NCBI GenBank assembly: GCA_946478845.1
Contig: CAMLDI010000016.1
Location: 4,375-68,374 of the forward strand
Reading direction: 5' to 3'
Length of the DNA: 64,000 bases
From: an uncultured Paenibacillaceae bacterium
GTDB taxonomy: Bacteria; Bacillota; Bacilli; Aneurinibacillales; Aneurinibacillaceae
The notes beneath the pieces were generated by a model. It was not told the origin of the DNA. It saw only the letters and a program-made list of their open reading frames with translations, and searched no databases. Position numbers and translations under genes: made by a program. Positions 9,605-15,768 of this stretch are shown here, piece by piece. Numbering within the stretch: the stretch's first letter is position 1; each line of letters opens with the position of its first letter.

Positions 9605-10378
9605 ATGGATTTATTACAGGGCAAAAATATTCTCATCATGGGTGTAGCTAACAAACGCAGTATTGCCTGGGGCATTGCTGAATCATTAAGCAAAGCGGGA
9701 GCAAATTTAATTTTTACATATCAAGGCGACCGCTTAAAGGAAAACGTGGAAGAACTAGCTTCTACATTAAACCAGGACAATACAATTTTAATTCCCTGTG
9801 ACGTTACCAGCGATGAAGATATAGAACAAGCTGTAGCTCAAATAAAAGAACAGGTGGGTGTCTTGCATGGTGTTGCCCACTGTATTGCCTTTGCTAAATC
9901 TGAAGAACTCGAAGGTGAGTTTGTTACTACTTCCCGTGAAGGGTATGCTTTAGCCCAGGACATTAGCGCTTATTCGCTCGTAGCTGTTGCCAATAAAGCC
10001 CGGGAAATCATGACAGAAGGTGGAAGTATAGTAACATTAACTTATCTTGGTGGCGAACGGGTAATTCAAAACTATAATGTAATGGGAGTAGCTAAAGCAG
10101 CATTAGAAATGAGCGTACGATATCTTGCGAATGACCTTGGCAAATCCAATATTCGGGTCAATGCCATTTCTGCTGGCCCTATTCGCACTCTTGCTGCGAA
10201 AGGGATTAAGAACTTTAATGATATTAAGAAAACGATTACTGAAAAGGCGCCTCTCGGCCGCATGATTGATCAAAGTGAGGTAGGAGATACTGCTCTCTTC
10301 CTCTTTAGCCAACTTTCACGGGGGATTACTGGCGAAGTAATCCATGTGGATGCTGGATTTAATATCGTTGCTAACTAG
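9605..10378 (+). CDS. fabI: Enoyl-[ACP] reductase (NADH), FabI
   Basis: Catalyses the last reduction of each fatty acid elongation round. The 257 residues form a short-chain dehydrogenase fold with the FabI-type nucleotide motif MGVANKRSIAWG, AHCIAFAK, the catalytic Tyr-x6-Lys in YNVMGVAK (about 157-164) and the second conserved Tyr in LTYLGGERV, plus ISAGPIRTLAAKG. It closely resembles B. subtilis FabI. AGGAGG lies 5-10 bases before the ATG. It is a single-gene unit, closed by a terminator. A FabK/nitronate monooxygenase-type protein also occurs at 17418, but that one looks like a nitronate oxidase, not a second enoyl reductase. Confidence 0.96.
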   Translation: MDLLQGKNILIMGVANKRSIAWGIAESLSKAGANLIFTYQGDRLKENVEELASTLNQDNTILIPCDVTSDEDIEQAVAQIKEQVGVLHGVAHCIAFAKSEELEGEFVTTSREGYALAQDISAYSLVAVANKAREIMTEGGSIVTLTYLGGERVIQNYNVMGVAKAALEMSVRYLANDLGKSNIRVNAISAGPIRTLAAKGIKNFNDIKKTITEKAPLGRMIDQSEVGDTALFLFSQLSRGITGEVIHVDAGFNIVAN

Positions 10379-10384
10379 TTGTTT

Positions 10385-10420
10385 AAAAGGTGGTTATGGA
10401 TTCCCATACCACCTTTTACT
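10385..10420 (+). terminator. Intrinsic terminator after fabI
   Basis: Arms AAAAGGTGGT-ATGG and CCAT-ACCACCTTTT with one bulged T, then T-rich sequence. Confidence 0.75.
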
Positions 10421-10435
10421 TTACTTTCTTAGGGG

Positions 10436-11278
10436 ATGATGAAAATTACAAGGGTGGATTTGCATTCCCATTCAACTGCTTCTGATGGGACATTTCATGT
10501 GAAAGATATAATTGCCCGTGCAATTGAAAAAGGGTTGTCTGGATTAGCCATTACAGACCATGATACCGTTGCTGCACTTACTGAAGCTGTGGAAGAAGGG
10601 AAGAAGGCAGGAATTGAAGTAGTCCCCGGTATTGAAATCAGTTCTGTTTATAAAGGAATGGATATTCATGTACTGGGATATTATGTAGATTATGAAGATG
10701 AACAGTTCCTTAAGACGTTAGCTGAATTAAGGGATGTTCGTAAGATTCGCAATCAGATGATGATTGCTAAGTTAAATCAATTAGGGATAGATATAACGAT
10801 AGAAGAAGTAGAAAAAGAGAAACAAGAAAAAGGGAATACAGGCCGGCCTCATATTGCATCTGTGTTAATGAAAAAAGGCATTGTTTCTTCCATTAAAGAA
10901 GCATTTGACAAATATCTGGGAAGAGACGGCCTTGCGTATTGCAACCCACCTCGCATTTCCCCAATTGAAGCCATTGATATCATTAAGCAGGCGAAAGGAG
11001 TTGCTGTGATTGCCCATCCAGGCTTGTACAATGATGAAGAAATGGTTCGATCTCTAATCGCCCATGGTTTAATAGGAATTGAAGTATTTCATCCCGATCA
11101 TGGAGGGGAAGAGGAAAGAGTATATAGTCAAATGGCTGATGAATTTCAATTAATTAAAACAGGTGGTTCTGATTTTCATGGGATACGAAATGGGATTGTA
11201 TTTCATGGGGATTTAGGGGATAAAAGCGTTGATATAGAAACCCTTGAACAATTGAAAAAAAGTAAAATTTCTTTTTAA
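10436..11278 (+). CDS. PHP-domain phosphoesterase (TrpH/YciV type)
   Basis: A 280-residue protein of the polymerase and histidinol phosphatase metal-dependent family. Metal ligands are seen in DLHSHSTASDG (residues 8-18), ITDHDTV (about 40), GIEIS, IAHPG and GGSDFHG. Characterised relatives are the E. coli RNase AM/YciV 5'-exonuclease and 3',5'-nucleoside bisphosphate phosphatases, so it probably removes phosphate or nucleotides from small RNAs or bisphosphorylated nucleotides; the exact substrate is not decided by sequence. Two ATG codons (10436, 10439) directly follow AGGGG, so the start is uncertain by one residue and the ribosome site is close. Confidence 0.85.
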   Translation: MMKITRVDLHSHSTASDGTFHVKDIIARAIEKGLSGLAITDHDTVAALTEAVEEGKKAGIEVVPGIEISSVYKGMDIHVLGYYVDYEDEQFLKTLAELRDVRKIRNQMMIAKLNQLGIDITIEEVEKEKQEKGNTGRPHIASVLMKKGIVSSIKEAFDKYLGRDGLAYCNPPRISPIEAIDIIKQAKGVAVIAHPGLYNDEEMVRSLIAHGLIGIEVFHPDHGGEEERVYSQMADEFQLIKTGGSDFHGIRNGIVFHGDLGDKSVDIETLEQLKKSKISF

Positions 11279-11361
11279 TGTTTGGTATCCCTTCAGAAAA
11301 AAGTTGATATGATGTATTACAATGATTTGTCTGTTGGATTGAATGGGAAGGGGTAAAAGAT

Positions 11362-11916
11362 ATGAAGAGACAGGTTCATAGCAAAGAAGTAAAAGCAACG
11401 GCACTTTTACGACTATCTGAACGTGGGGTTGCTTTAAGTGATATTGCAGAAATTGTATATATAATGCAGGCACCTTATAATGTTGGATTAAAAATGAGCT
11501 CCTGTCTGGAGAGTGTTGAAGCTGTATTAGAAAAGAGAGAAATTCAACACGCCATTCTTGTTGGAACTGAATTAGATATTCTTGCTGAGAAAAAGATGCT
11601 TTCTGAACCATTGCAATCAATTGTAGAAAGTGATGAAGGCCTTTTTGGATGTGATGAAACACTCGCTTTAGGTTCAGTATTTGGATATGGAAGTATCGCT
11701 GTTACAACCTTTGGCCATTTAGATAAACAAAAAATAGGCATTATTAAACGATTAGATACAAAACGAGGAAATGGGATTCATACATTTCTCGATGATCTGG
11801 TGGCAAGTATAGCTGCCTCCGCATCAAGCCGAATGGCCCATCGTTTACGGGATGAAGAGGAAGCGGAAAAAGATCGCCAGTTACAACAAAAACAGCAGGA
11901 TGAGCAAGCAGGTTAA
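11362..11916 (+). CDS. pgpA: Phosphatidylglycerophosphatase A family protein (YutG-like)
   Basis: A 184-residue protein that resembles Bacillus YutG (ERGVALSDIAEIVY, VEAVLEKREIQHA, EPLQSIVESDEGLFG, VFGYGSIAVTTFG). The family dephosphorylates phosphatidylglycerophosphate to phosphatidylglycerol. Unlike E. coli PgpA it lacks obvious transmembrane helices. Such soluble versions are common in Bacilli, and their activity rests on family assignment. The C-terminal 25 residues are a charged, Gln/Glu-rich tail. GGAAGGGG precedes the ATG. A weak terminator follows. Confidence 0.75.
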   Translation: MKRQVHSKEVKATALLRLSERGVALSDIAEIVYIMQAPYNVGLKMSSCLESVEAVLEKREIQHAILVGTELDILAEKKMLSEPLQSIVESDEGLFGCDETLALGSVFGYGSIAVTTFGHLDKQKIGIIKRLDTKRGNGIHTFLDDLVASIAASASSRMAHRLRDEEEAEKDRQLQQKQQDEQAG

Positions 11917-11945
11917 GTGGAGGGCAATTTTAGCCTTCCTTTTTA
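11917..11945 (+). terminator. Intrinsic terminator after pgpA
   Basis: GGAGGGC (11919-11925) pairs with GCCTTCC (11933-11939, one G-U) followed by TTTTTAT. Confidence 0.6.
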
Positions 11946-11972
11946 TATGTTTTTAATGGAGTATATTTAGAA

Positions 11973-12001
11973 TTGCATTTGTTTATTATTTGTATTATAT
12001 T
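11973..12001 (+). promoter_or_regulatory. Sigma-A promoter of the tRNA gene
   Basis: TTGCAT (11973-11978), 17-base spacer, TATATT (11996-12001); a start near 12008 would be about 5 bases before the tRNA. Confidence 0.65.
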
Positions 12002-12012
12002 GGTTAATGCAA

Positions 12013-12088
<76 letters not shown>

Positions 12089-12102
12089 TAATATAATATA
12101 TT

Positions 12103-12127
12103 AAAAAGTCCAGTTTGGGCTTTTTTT
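12103..12127 (+). terminator. Intrinsic terminator after the tRNA
   Basis: AAAAAGTCCA pairs with TGGGCTTTTT around the loop GTT, followed by more T residues. Confidence 0.8.
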
Positions 12128-12150
12128 AATATGGTTATACATAACTTTCG

Positions 12151-12179
12151 TTTAAAAAATTCATAAAAAATGTTATAAT
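12151..12179 (+). promoter_or_regulatory. Sigma-A promoter of the DUF4912-like gene
   Basis: TTTAAA (12151-12156), 17 bases, TATAAT (12174-12179) with an upstream TG making an extended -10. Confidence 0.6.
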
Positions 12180-12227
12180 GGTTTTACTTATAGATAATTT
12201 AAATGAAGAAAGGAAAGAGCGCATCGT

Positions 12228-12602
12228 ATGAAAGCGAAGCCTAAAGGGCAATCATCCAGTGACATGGACGTTCCGGATTTATGCATATCCTGGAAAGATA
12301 TGCATTCACTAGTTGCGACATGGCTTGTGAGAGACCAAGAAAAGGAGGCCATAGAACAACGTTTCGGAATACCAGTGTCTGAACTGCCATTCGTTCTTCG
12401 TTTATATGATGTAACTGACCGAATGATTAAGAATGATGGCCTTGACCAATATGTAGATTTCACCATAAACTTCCAGGCTCCGGAATGGTTGCTATTTGGT
12501 ATTGAACTGACGCGGAAATATTGTGTAGAACTTGGAGTTCGCATGGTAGATGGTAGGTATTACTCACTTAAAAGGTCAAATGTTATTCATCCTTGTGCAT
12601 AA
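12228..12602 (+). CDS. DUF4912-like protein of unknown function
   Basis: A 124-residue soluble protein. The pattern WLVRDQEKE, FVLRLYDVTDRM, FQAPEWLLFGIEL, YCVELGVRMVDGRYYSLKRSNVI fits the DUF4912 family as I know it, in which a conserved tryptophan-rich beta fold precedes a D-G-R-Y/F-x-L-x-R-S-N segment. No enzymatic residues can be named. GGAAAG lies before the ATG. It is a single-gene unit with its own promoter and terminator. Function is unknown; the family name is a judgement from motif pattern, not a search. Confidence 0.7.
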   Translation: MKAKPKGQSSSDMDVPDLCISWKDMHSLVATWLVRDQEKEAIEQRFGIPVSELPFVLRLYDVTDRMIKNDGLDQYVDFTINFQAPEWLLFGIELTRKYCVELGVRMVDGRYYSLKRSNVIHPCA

Positions 12603-12624
12603 TAGAGGAGTCAAAACAAAAGAA

Positions 12625-12655
12625 AAAAGGAATCAGGATGATCCTGATTCCTTTT
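12625..12655. terminator. Bidirectional terminator between convergent genes
   Basis: Long stem AAAGGAATCAGGA with TCCTGATTCCTTT, A-rich left flank and T-rich right flank, between the DUF4912-like gene and the minus-strand DUF1885-like gene. Confidence 0.8.
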
Positions 12656-12686
12656 CATATGTCCTAAATACCTGGGCATGTTTTTC

Positions 12687-13109
12687 TTATTTACGTGGGT
12701 TAAAGTACATTTTCCGACCGTTAAACATAGTCAATTCAGCTTTATAGTATCTTGCCAAATATCTGCTGAATTCATTTGCTTTTCCTTTATCTCCTGCAGT
12801 AGAGATATCAGTTAATGTGATTTGGATATAGTGTTCTTCATTATCTTCTGCAGGACGGGATCCTACACCAATTAAAATATATTGGTAAAGTTTAGGGTTG
12901 TCTCCTTTTAAGTAAAACCATTTTCCCTGCGCTTCTGGCTTTTCATGAATTGTGTAAGGAAATGCAGCTTCATTATATGCCCAGTCAACTTGATCGGCGG
13001 TTTTTTTAGTTCGAGATATGTATTGGTTTAACATTTCTTTTACTTCATTTAAAGTAACCTGTTGGACTGCGGAACCTTCAACAAATTGAATATATGCGCT
13101 TTTTCCCAA
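12687..13109 (-). CDS. DUF1885-like small protein
   Basis: A 140-residue soluble protein (SAYIQFVEGSAVQQVTL, VDWAYNEAAFPYTI, WFYLKGDNPKLYQYILIGVG, HYIQITLTDIS). It resembles DUF1885 proteins of Bacillus and Geobacillus, whose structure is known but whose role is not. A TTG start is used, with TAGGAG nine bases upstream on the minus strand. No signal peptide or membrane segment. It is alone on its strand and converges with the preceding gene. Confidence 0.65.
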   Translation of the reverse strand: MGKSAYIQFVEGSAVQQVTLNEVKEMLNQYISRTKKTADQVDWAYNEAAFPYTIHEKPEAQGKWFYLKGDNPKLYQYILIGVGSRPAEDNEEHYIQITLTDISTAGDKGKANEFSRYLARYYKAELTMFNGRKMYFNPRK

Positions 13110-13261
13110 TGGATTTCACTCCTACTAAATTTTCTCTGTCCAATTCTATGTACAAGTTTAGCATTGCCTAACTTCTTTTACAACCAAAAAAGATAGTTGA
13201 CTAAATATTATAAAAACAGCAAAATAAAATAAAAATAGTTGATAAAACAAATAAATAGGAT

Positions 13262-13801
13262 ATGGGGGACCAGGTTTTTATGAATAAGACAGACCGTACC
13301 TTTGAAATATTGGAAATGTTAAATGTAATGCGAGCGATTGCAGTTGTTAATAAAGATGATTGGGAAACTGCAGCAAAGAAATTATCATTGGATTCAGCGG
13401 TCCAATTAAATATATTATGGATTGCTTTTTGTTTTGAAGCAGTTAGGGTTACCCAAATTGCTGAATGGGCATTCTGGCATCCATCTTCAATCGTGATTCA
13501 TGTAAGAAAATTGATGGAGAAAGAATTGGTTACCATCGAAAAAAGCGATAAAGATGGCCGTGTAGTGAATGTTTATTTAACGGAAAAAGGAAAAGAAGTA
13601 GTGATTCTTAGCCAAAAAGAGGCTTCAGAAGTTTTTCGCCTTGCCTCAGCTATCCATAATTTAGTGGAAAAGTACGGCAAAAATGTGGCTGCATTATTTA
13701 TTGAATGCCTTCGCTTCCTGGCAAGTGAAATTCATGGGCAAGAAAAAATTGAATGGTTAAATGAAAGTGAAGAAAAAATACGAAGTTTAGCTAGTAAATA
13801 A
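13262..13801 (+). CDS. MarR-family regulator, Hpr/ScoC-like
   Basis: A winged-helix regulator of about 179 residues. The core LNILWIAFCFEAVRVTQIAEWAFWHPSSIVIHVRKL carries the DNA-binding helices and EKSDKDGRVVNVYLTEKGKEV forms the wing. This order, including the ILWIA segment and the H-x-S recognition region, recalls B. subtilis ScoC (Hpr), a transition-state regulator, but the N terminus differs and a paralogue is possible. ATG 13262 has AGGA very close; an in-frame ATG at 13280 with GGGGGA ten bases upstream is an equally good start. It converges with a minus-strand membrane protein gene. Confidence 0.78.
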   Translation: MGDQVFMNKTDRTFEILEMLNVMRAIAVVNKDDWETAAKKLSLDSAVQLNILWIAFCFEAVRVTQIAEWAFWHPSSIVIHVRKLMEKELVTIEKSDKDGRVVNVYLTEKGKEVVILSQKEASEVFRLASAIHNLVEKYGKNVAALFIECLRFLASEIHGQEKIEWLNESEEKIRSLASK

Positions 13802-13803
13802 CG

Positions 13804-13838
13804 AAAATCCCACCGTTTAGAAAACGGTGGGATTTTTT
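13804..13838. terminator. Bidirectional terminator
   Basis: Fifteen-base arms AAAATCCCACCGTTT (13804-13818) and AAACGGTGGGATTTT (13822-13836) with a 3-base loop, A and T tracts on both sides, between convergent genes. Confidence 0.88.
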
Positions 13839-13847
13839 GTTTTATTA

Positions 13848-14828
13848 TTATTTTCTGCCAGGGAAAATGTTAATTTGTTTTTCCATGGTTTTTCCATCGG
13901 AACTTTTAATTTCAAGAACAAGAATATAGTTTTGATTGTAGCTACTTTGTTCAGCTTTAAACAGAATTTTGTTATTGTAAGCTGAGTTTGGATCGATGGT
14001 AATAGTGGCTGGAATATCAACTTCCCATTTTTCTGGAACATTTTTCAATGTAACTGTGTAGGTTTCTTTTTCGGGTTTTAGATTTTCCATTGCTAAATCA
14101 TATTCATAAAGGTAGAAATTTTGGTACTTAATACCAGCAACATCATTATTTTTTGCAACACTTACAGAGAAACCAGTACTTGTATACATTAAAAATAATG
14201 CAAAGGAAGCCATACCAACTAATGCAAGGGTAAGAACAAGTCCTACACCTTTAAACATATTTTTGAATCCGCCTTTTTGGGAGTTCTTATCGGAAAGAAT
14301 CATTTGTAACATTCCATAAGGACAAGTGCTTCGGCAGAACTTATGGCGTAGACGGTTGATCATGATAAAGAAGAAACCGATAATTACAATAAATGCCCAG
14401 AATGCCCAACCGCTTGCATTTACAGTTACAATATCATTTAAAAGTTCCTTTGGATCATAGAAATAAGCGACAAAGGCAAAGGCGATAATTGGTGAAAAAA
14501 TAACAGAAAGAGTGATATCAACGGTTTCACGAAGCCCTTTGTTATTTTTTAACGTTTTAGAATTTGTGATTTTAGTTAAGTACCCTGAGAATGTGTTGTG
14601 AGGGCACATCCACCCGCAAAATTGCCGGCCAAACCATTTGGAAATACCAAGAAAGAAGACTACCAGCGTAAGAATGACGAGTAAAAGAATGAGACCTTCA
14701 CTAAATGCAAAACTTCTCCGGAGAACATAAAAATGCAGGTGTGTCAAGTCGATCCGGAAAAGATCAAGAATTGGCACCAGGAAGAATAATACAAGGACAG
14801 ACACCTGCGATAGTGTTCTCTTATTCAT
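13848..14828 (-). CDS. CcoG/RdxA-like membrane protein lacking the ferredoxin domain
   Basis: A 326-residue protein with about five membrane helices, two CxxxCP motifs (FCGWMCPHNTF near residue 72 and FCRSTCPYGML near 168) and a C-terminal beta-sandwich of about 90 residues like the FixG Ig-like domain. CcoG (FixG/RdxA) proteins help assemble cbb3 oxidase and act in copper reduction. They normally have, after the second CxxxCP, a 2x[4Fe-4S] ferredoxin module with eight more cysteines. Here that module is missing: the chain goes straight to the last helix, and I count only these four cysteines. A CcoS-like gene at 25958 supports a link to oxidase assembly. The role is inferred. It has its own promoter with an overlapping inverted repeat. 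Confidence 0.72.
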   Translation of the reverse strand: MNKRTLSQVSVLVLFFLVPILDLFRIDLTHLHFYVLRRSFAFSEGLILLLVILTLVVFFLGISKWFGRQFCGWMCPHNTFSGYLTKITNSKTLKNNKGLRETVDITLSVIFSPIIAFAFVAYFYDPKELLNDIVTVNASGWAFWAFIVIIGFFFIMINRLRHKFCRSTCPYGMLQMILSDKNSQKGGFKNMFKGVGLVLTLALVGMASFALFLMYTSTGFSVSVAKNNDVAGIKYQNFYLYEYDLAMENLKPEKETYTVTLKNVPEKWEVDIPATITIDPNSAYNNKILFKAEQSSYNQNYILVLEIKSSDGKTMEKQINIFPGRK

Positions 14829-14874
14829 TTTTACAACACCCCTATTTCCCCCAAAAATTTCTCTTGATGACGCT

Positions 14875-14914
14875 ATGATACAATGTAATTCTCACACAAC
14901 CAATAATGGTTGTG
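14875..14914 (-). promoter_or_regulatory. Promoter with overlapping operator for the CcoG-like gene
   Basis: On the minus strand TTGGTT (14903-14898), 17 bases, TATCAT (14880-14875). An inverted repeat CACAACC-AATAAT-GGTTGTG (14895-14914) covers the -35, a position expected for a repressor site. The binding protein is unknown. Confidence 0.6.
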
Positions 14915-14942
14915 AAGTGAACATTTTGTAACCTTTAAATAC

Positions 14943-14965
14943 GAAAAAACCTTATAAATCAAGGG
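14943..14965 (-). terminator. Possible minus-strand terminator in the 14829-15142 gap
   Basis: Read on the minus strand, AACC(C)TT pairs with AAGGTT around GATTTAT and is followed by TTTTTT. No minus-strand gene is known to its right, so it could end an unannotated transcript or be chance. The rest of this 314-base gap holds the CcoG-like promoter on the left and the DUF3055 promoter on the right. Confidence 0.35.
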
Positions 14966-15070
14966 TTCATCCAGTTCATTTCTTTGAAAAAGGGGGGATT
15001 CCCCTATGTACGCAGATAAGATATTTTAAAATGAATTAGCTAGTTTTGCTTTTCACTATTTTGTAAATAT

Positions 15071-15109
15071 TTTAGATTACAAAGTATAAAACATATGTTA
15101 TAATCTAAA
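15071..15109 (+). promoter_or_regulatory. Promoter of the DUF3055 gene inside an inverted repeat
   Basis: ATTACA (15076-15081), 17 bases, TATAAT (15099-15104). Nine-base arms TTTAGATTA (15071-15079) and TAATCTAAA (15101-15109) bracket the core promoter, which may be an operator pair. Confidence 0.6.
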
Positions 15110-15142
15110 TTGTAAGAAAATTTAGAAAAGGAGGTTTTCTTA

Positions 15143-15436
15143 ATGTTTGAACACATGTATGACGATATGGAGAACACAAAAGTGCGTTTTGTCGGGTTCA
15201 CATCCGAAAGCGATCGCTATGACTTTGGAATCGTATTTACCAGTAAATTCTATGGAAAACCTCTAGTTGTTTGCATGCAAACAGGACGCTCAGCTCTCTT
15301 AAGTGCTGAAGATGCTAAAGTAATTGACAACATTAAGAAAAAGTTTATGATCCAGGACGAGGAAGAAGCCACTCAATTATCAATCTTTTTCCAAACTGCG
15401 CTTCCAAAAGTGCTTACTGGTGAACCTCAATACTAA
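15143..15436 (+). CDS. DUF3055 family protein
   Basis: A 97-residue soluble protein (KVRFVGFTSESDRYDFGIVF, FYGKPLVVCMQTGRSALLSAEDAK, then an acidic helix and LPKVLTGEPQY). This matches the small DUF3055 family conserved through Bacillales as I remember it; no function is established. AAAGGAGG precedes the ATG. It is monocistronic, between its own promoter and terminator. Confidence 0.75.
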   Translation: MFEHMYDDMENTKVRFVGFTSESDRYDFGIVFTSKFYGKPLVVCMQTGRSALLSAEDAKVIDNIKKKFMIQDEEEATQLSIFFQTALPKVLTGEPQY

Positions 15437-15477
15437 TAAATTTACCACGTGCATCGACAAAAAGATACACAAAATAG

Positions 15478-15520
15478 AAAAAGTCCTCCTAATTTTGCTA
15501 ATTAGGGGGACTTTTTCTTT
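15478..15520 (+). terminator. Intrinsic terminator after the DUF3055 gene
   Basis: AAAAAGTCC-T-CCTAATT pairs with AATTAGG-G-GGACTTTTT, one mismatch, then CTTT. Confidence 0.82.
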
Positions 15521-15534
15521 AGGTTAATTGTTTA

Positions 15535-15577
15535 TTGACTAAAATAGAGTGACAGAATATATTATTAGTATAACACA
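15535..15577 (+). promoter_or_regulatory. Promoter of the SR1-like RNA with a CcpN-type operator
   Basis: TTGACT (15535-15540), 17 bases, TATATT (15558-15563). The complement of 15567-15577 reads TGTGTTATACT, a full match to the CcpN operator consensus TRTGHYATAYW as I remember it, and sits across the expected transcription start near 15570. In B. subtilis CcpN represses SR1 when glycolytic sugars are available. The same gluconeogenic control is inferred here. Confidence 0.68.
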
Positions 15578-15766
15578 TTTCCCTTTTCGGAGGTTGAGAG
15601 TAAAATGGGAACCATTGTATGTAAATGTTGTGATGAAGTGATTGAACACTACGAAAATGAAAAAGTTTCTGTCCTTTATGGCGTATGTACGGATTGCAAA
15701 AAGCAAGAAGATAAATAATTATTTTTTTACATAGAAGCCTATCCCTCAGGGATAGGCCTCTTTTTT
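15570..15766 (+). ncRNA. sr1: SR1-like dual-function small RNA
   Basis: Bounded by a sigma-A promoter with a CcpN-type site and a strong terminator, this gives a transcript of about 197 nt, close to the 205 nt of B. subtilis SR1. It contains the SR1P peptide ORF (15605-15718) and lies next to speA, as SR1 does in B. subtilis. SR1 is known both to encode a GapA-binding peptide and to base-pair with ahrC mRNA; an ahrC/argR homologue is at 4385. The peptide, promoter and location are seen; the base-pairing role is inferred. Ends are estimated. Confidence 0.78.
15605..15718 (+). CDS. sr1P: SR1P, GapA-binding peptide
   Basis: A 37-residue peptide starting MGTIVCKCCDEVIEHYE and ending VCTDCKKQEDK, with CxCC and CxxC pairs suggesting a small zinc-ribbon-like fold. 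It matches the SR1P family (MGTIVC..., E-K-V-x-x-L-Y-G), which in B. subtilis binds glyceraldehyde-3-phosphate dehydrogenase GapA and promotes its interaction with RNase J1. A good CGGAGG lies nine to ten bases before the ATG. It is too short for routine gene calling but well supported by its ribosome site, start motif and position beside speA. Confidence 0.88.
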   Translation: MGTIVCKCCDEVIEHYENEKVSVLYGVCTDCKKQEDK

Positions 15767-15768
15767 AT
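15733..15768. terminator. Terminator of the SR1-like RNA
   Basis: GCCTATCC (15737-15744) pairs with GGATAGGC (15750-15757), extended by partial outer pairs, then TTTTTT. It may also serve the convergent speA gene. Confidence 0.85.
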
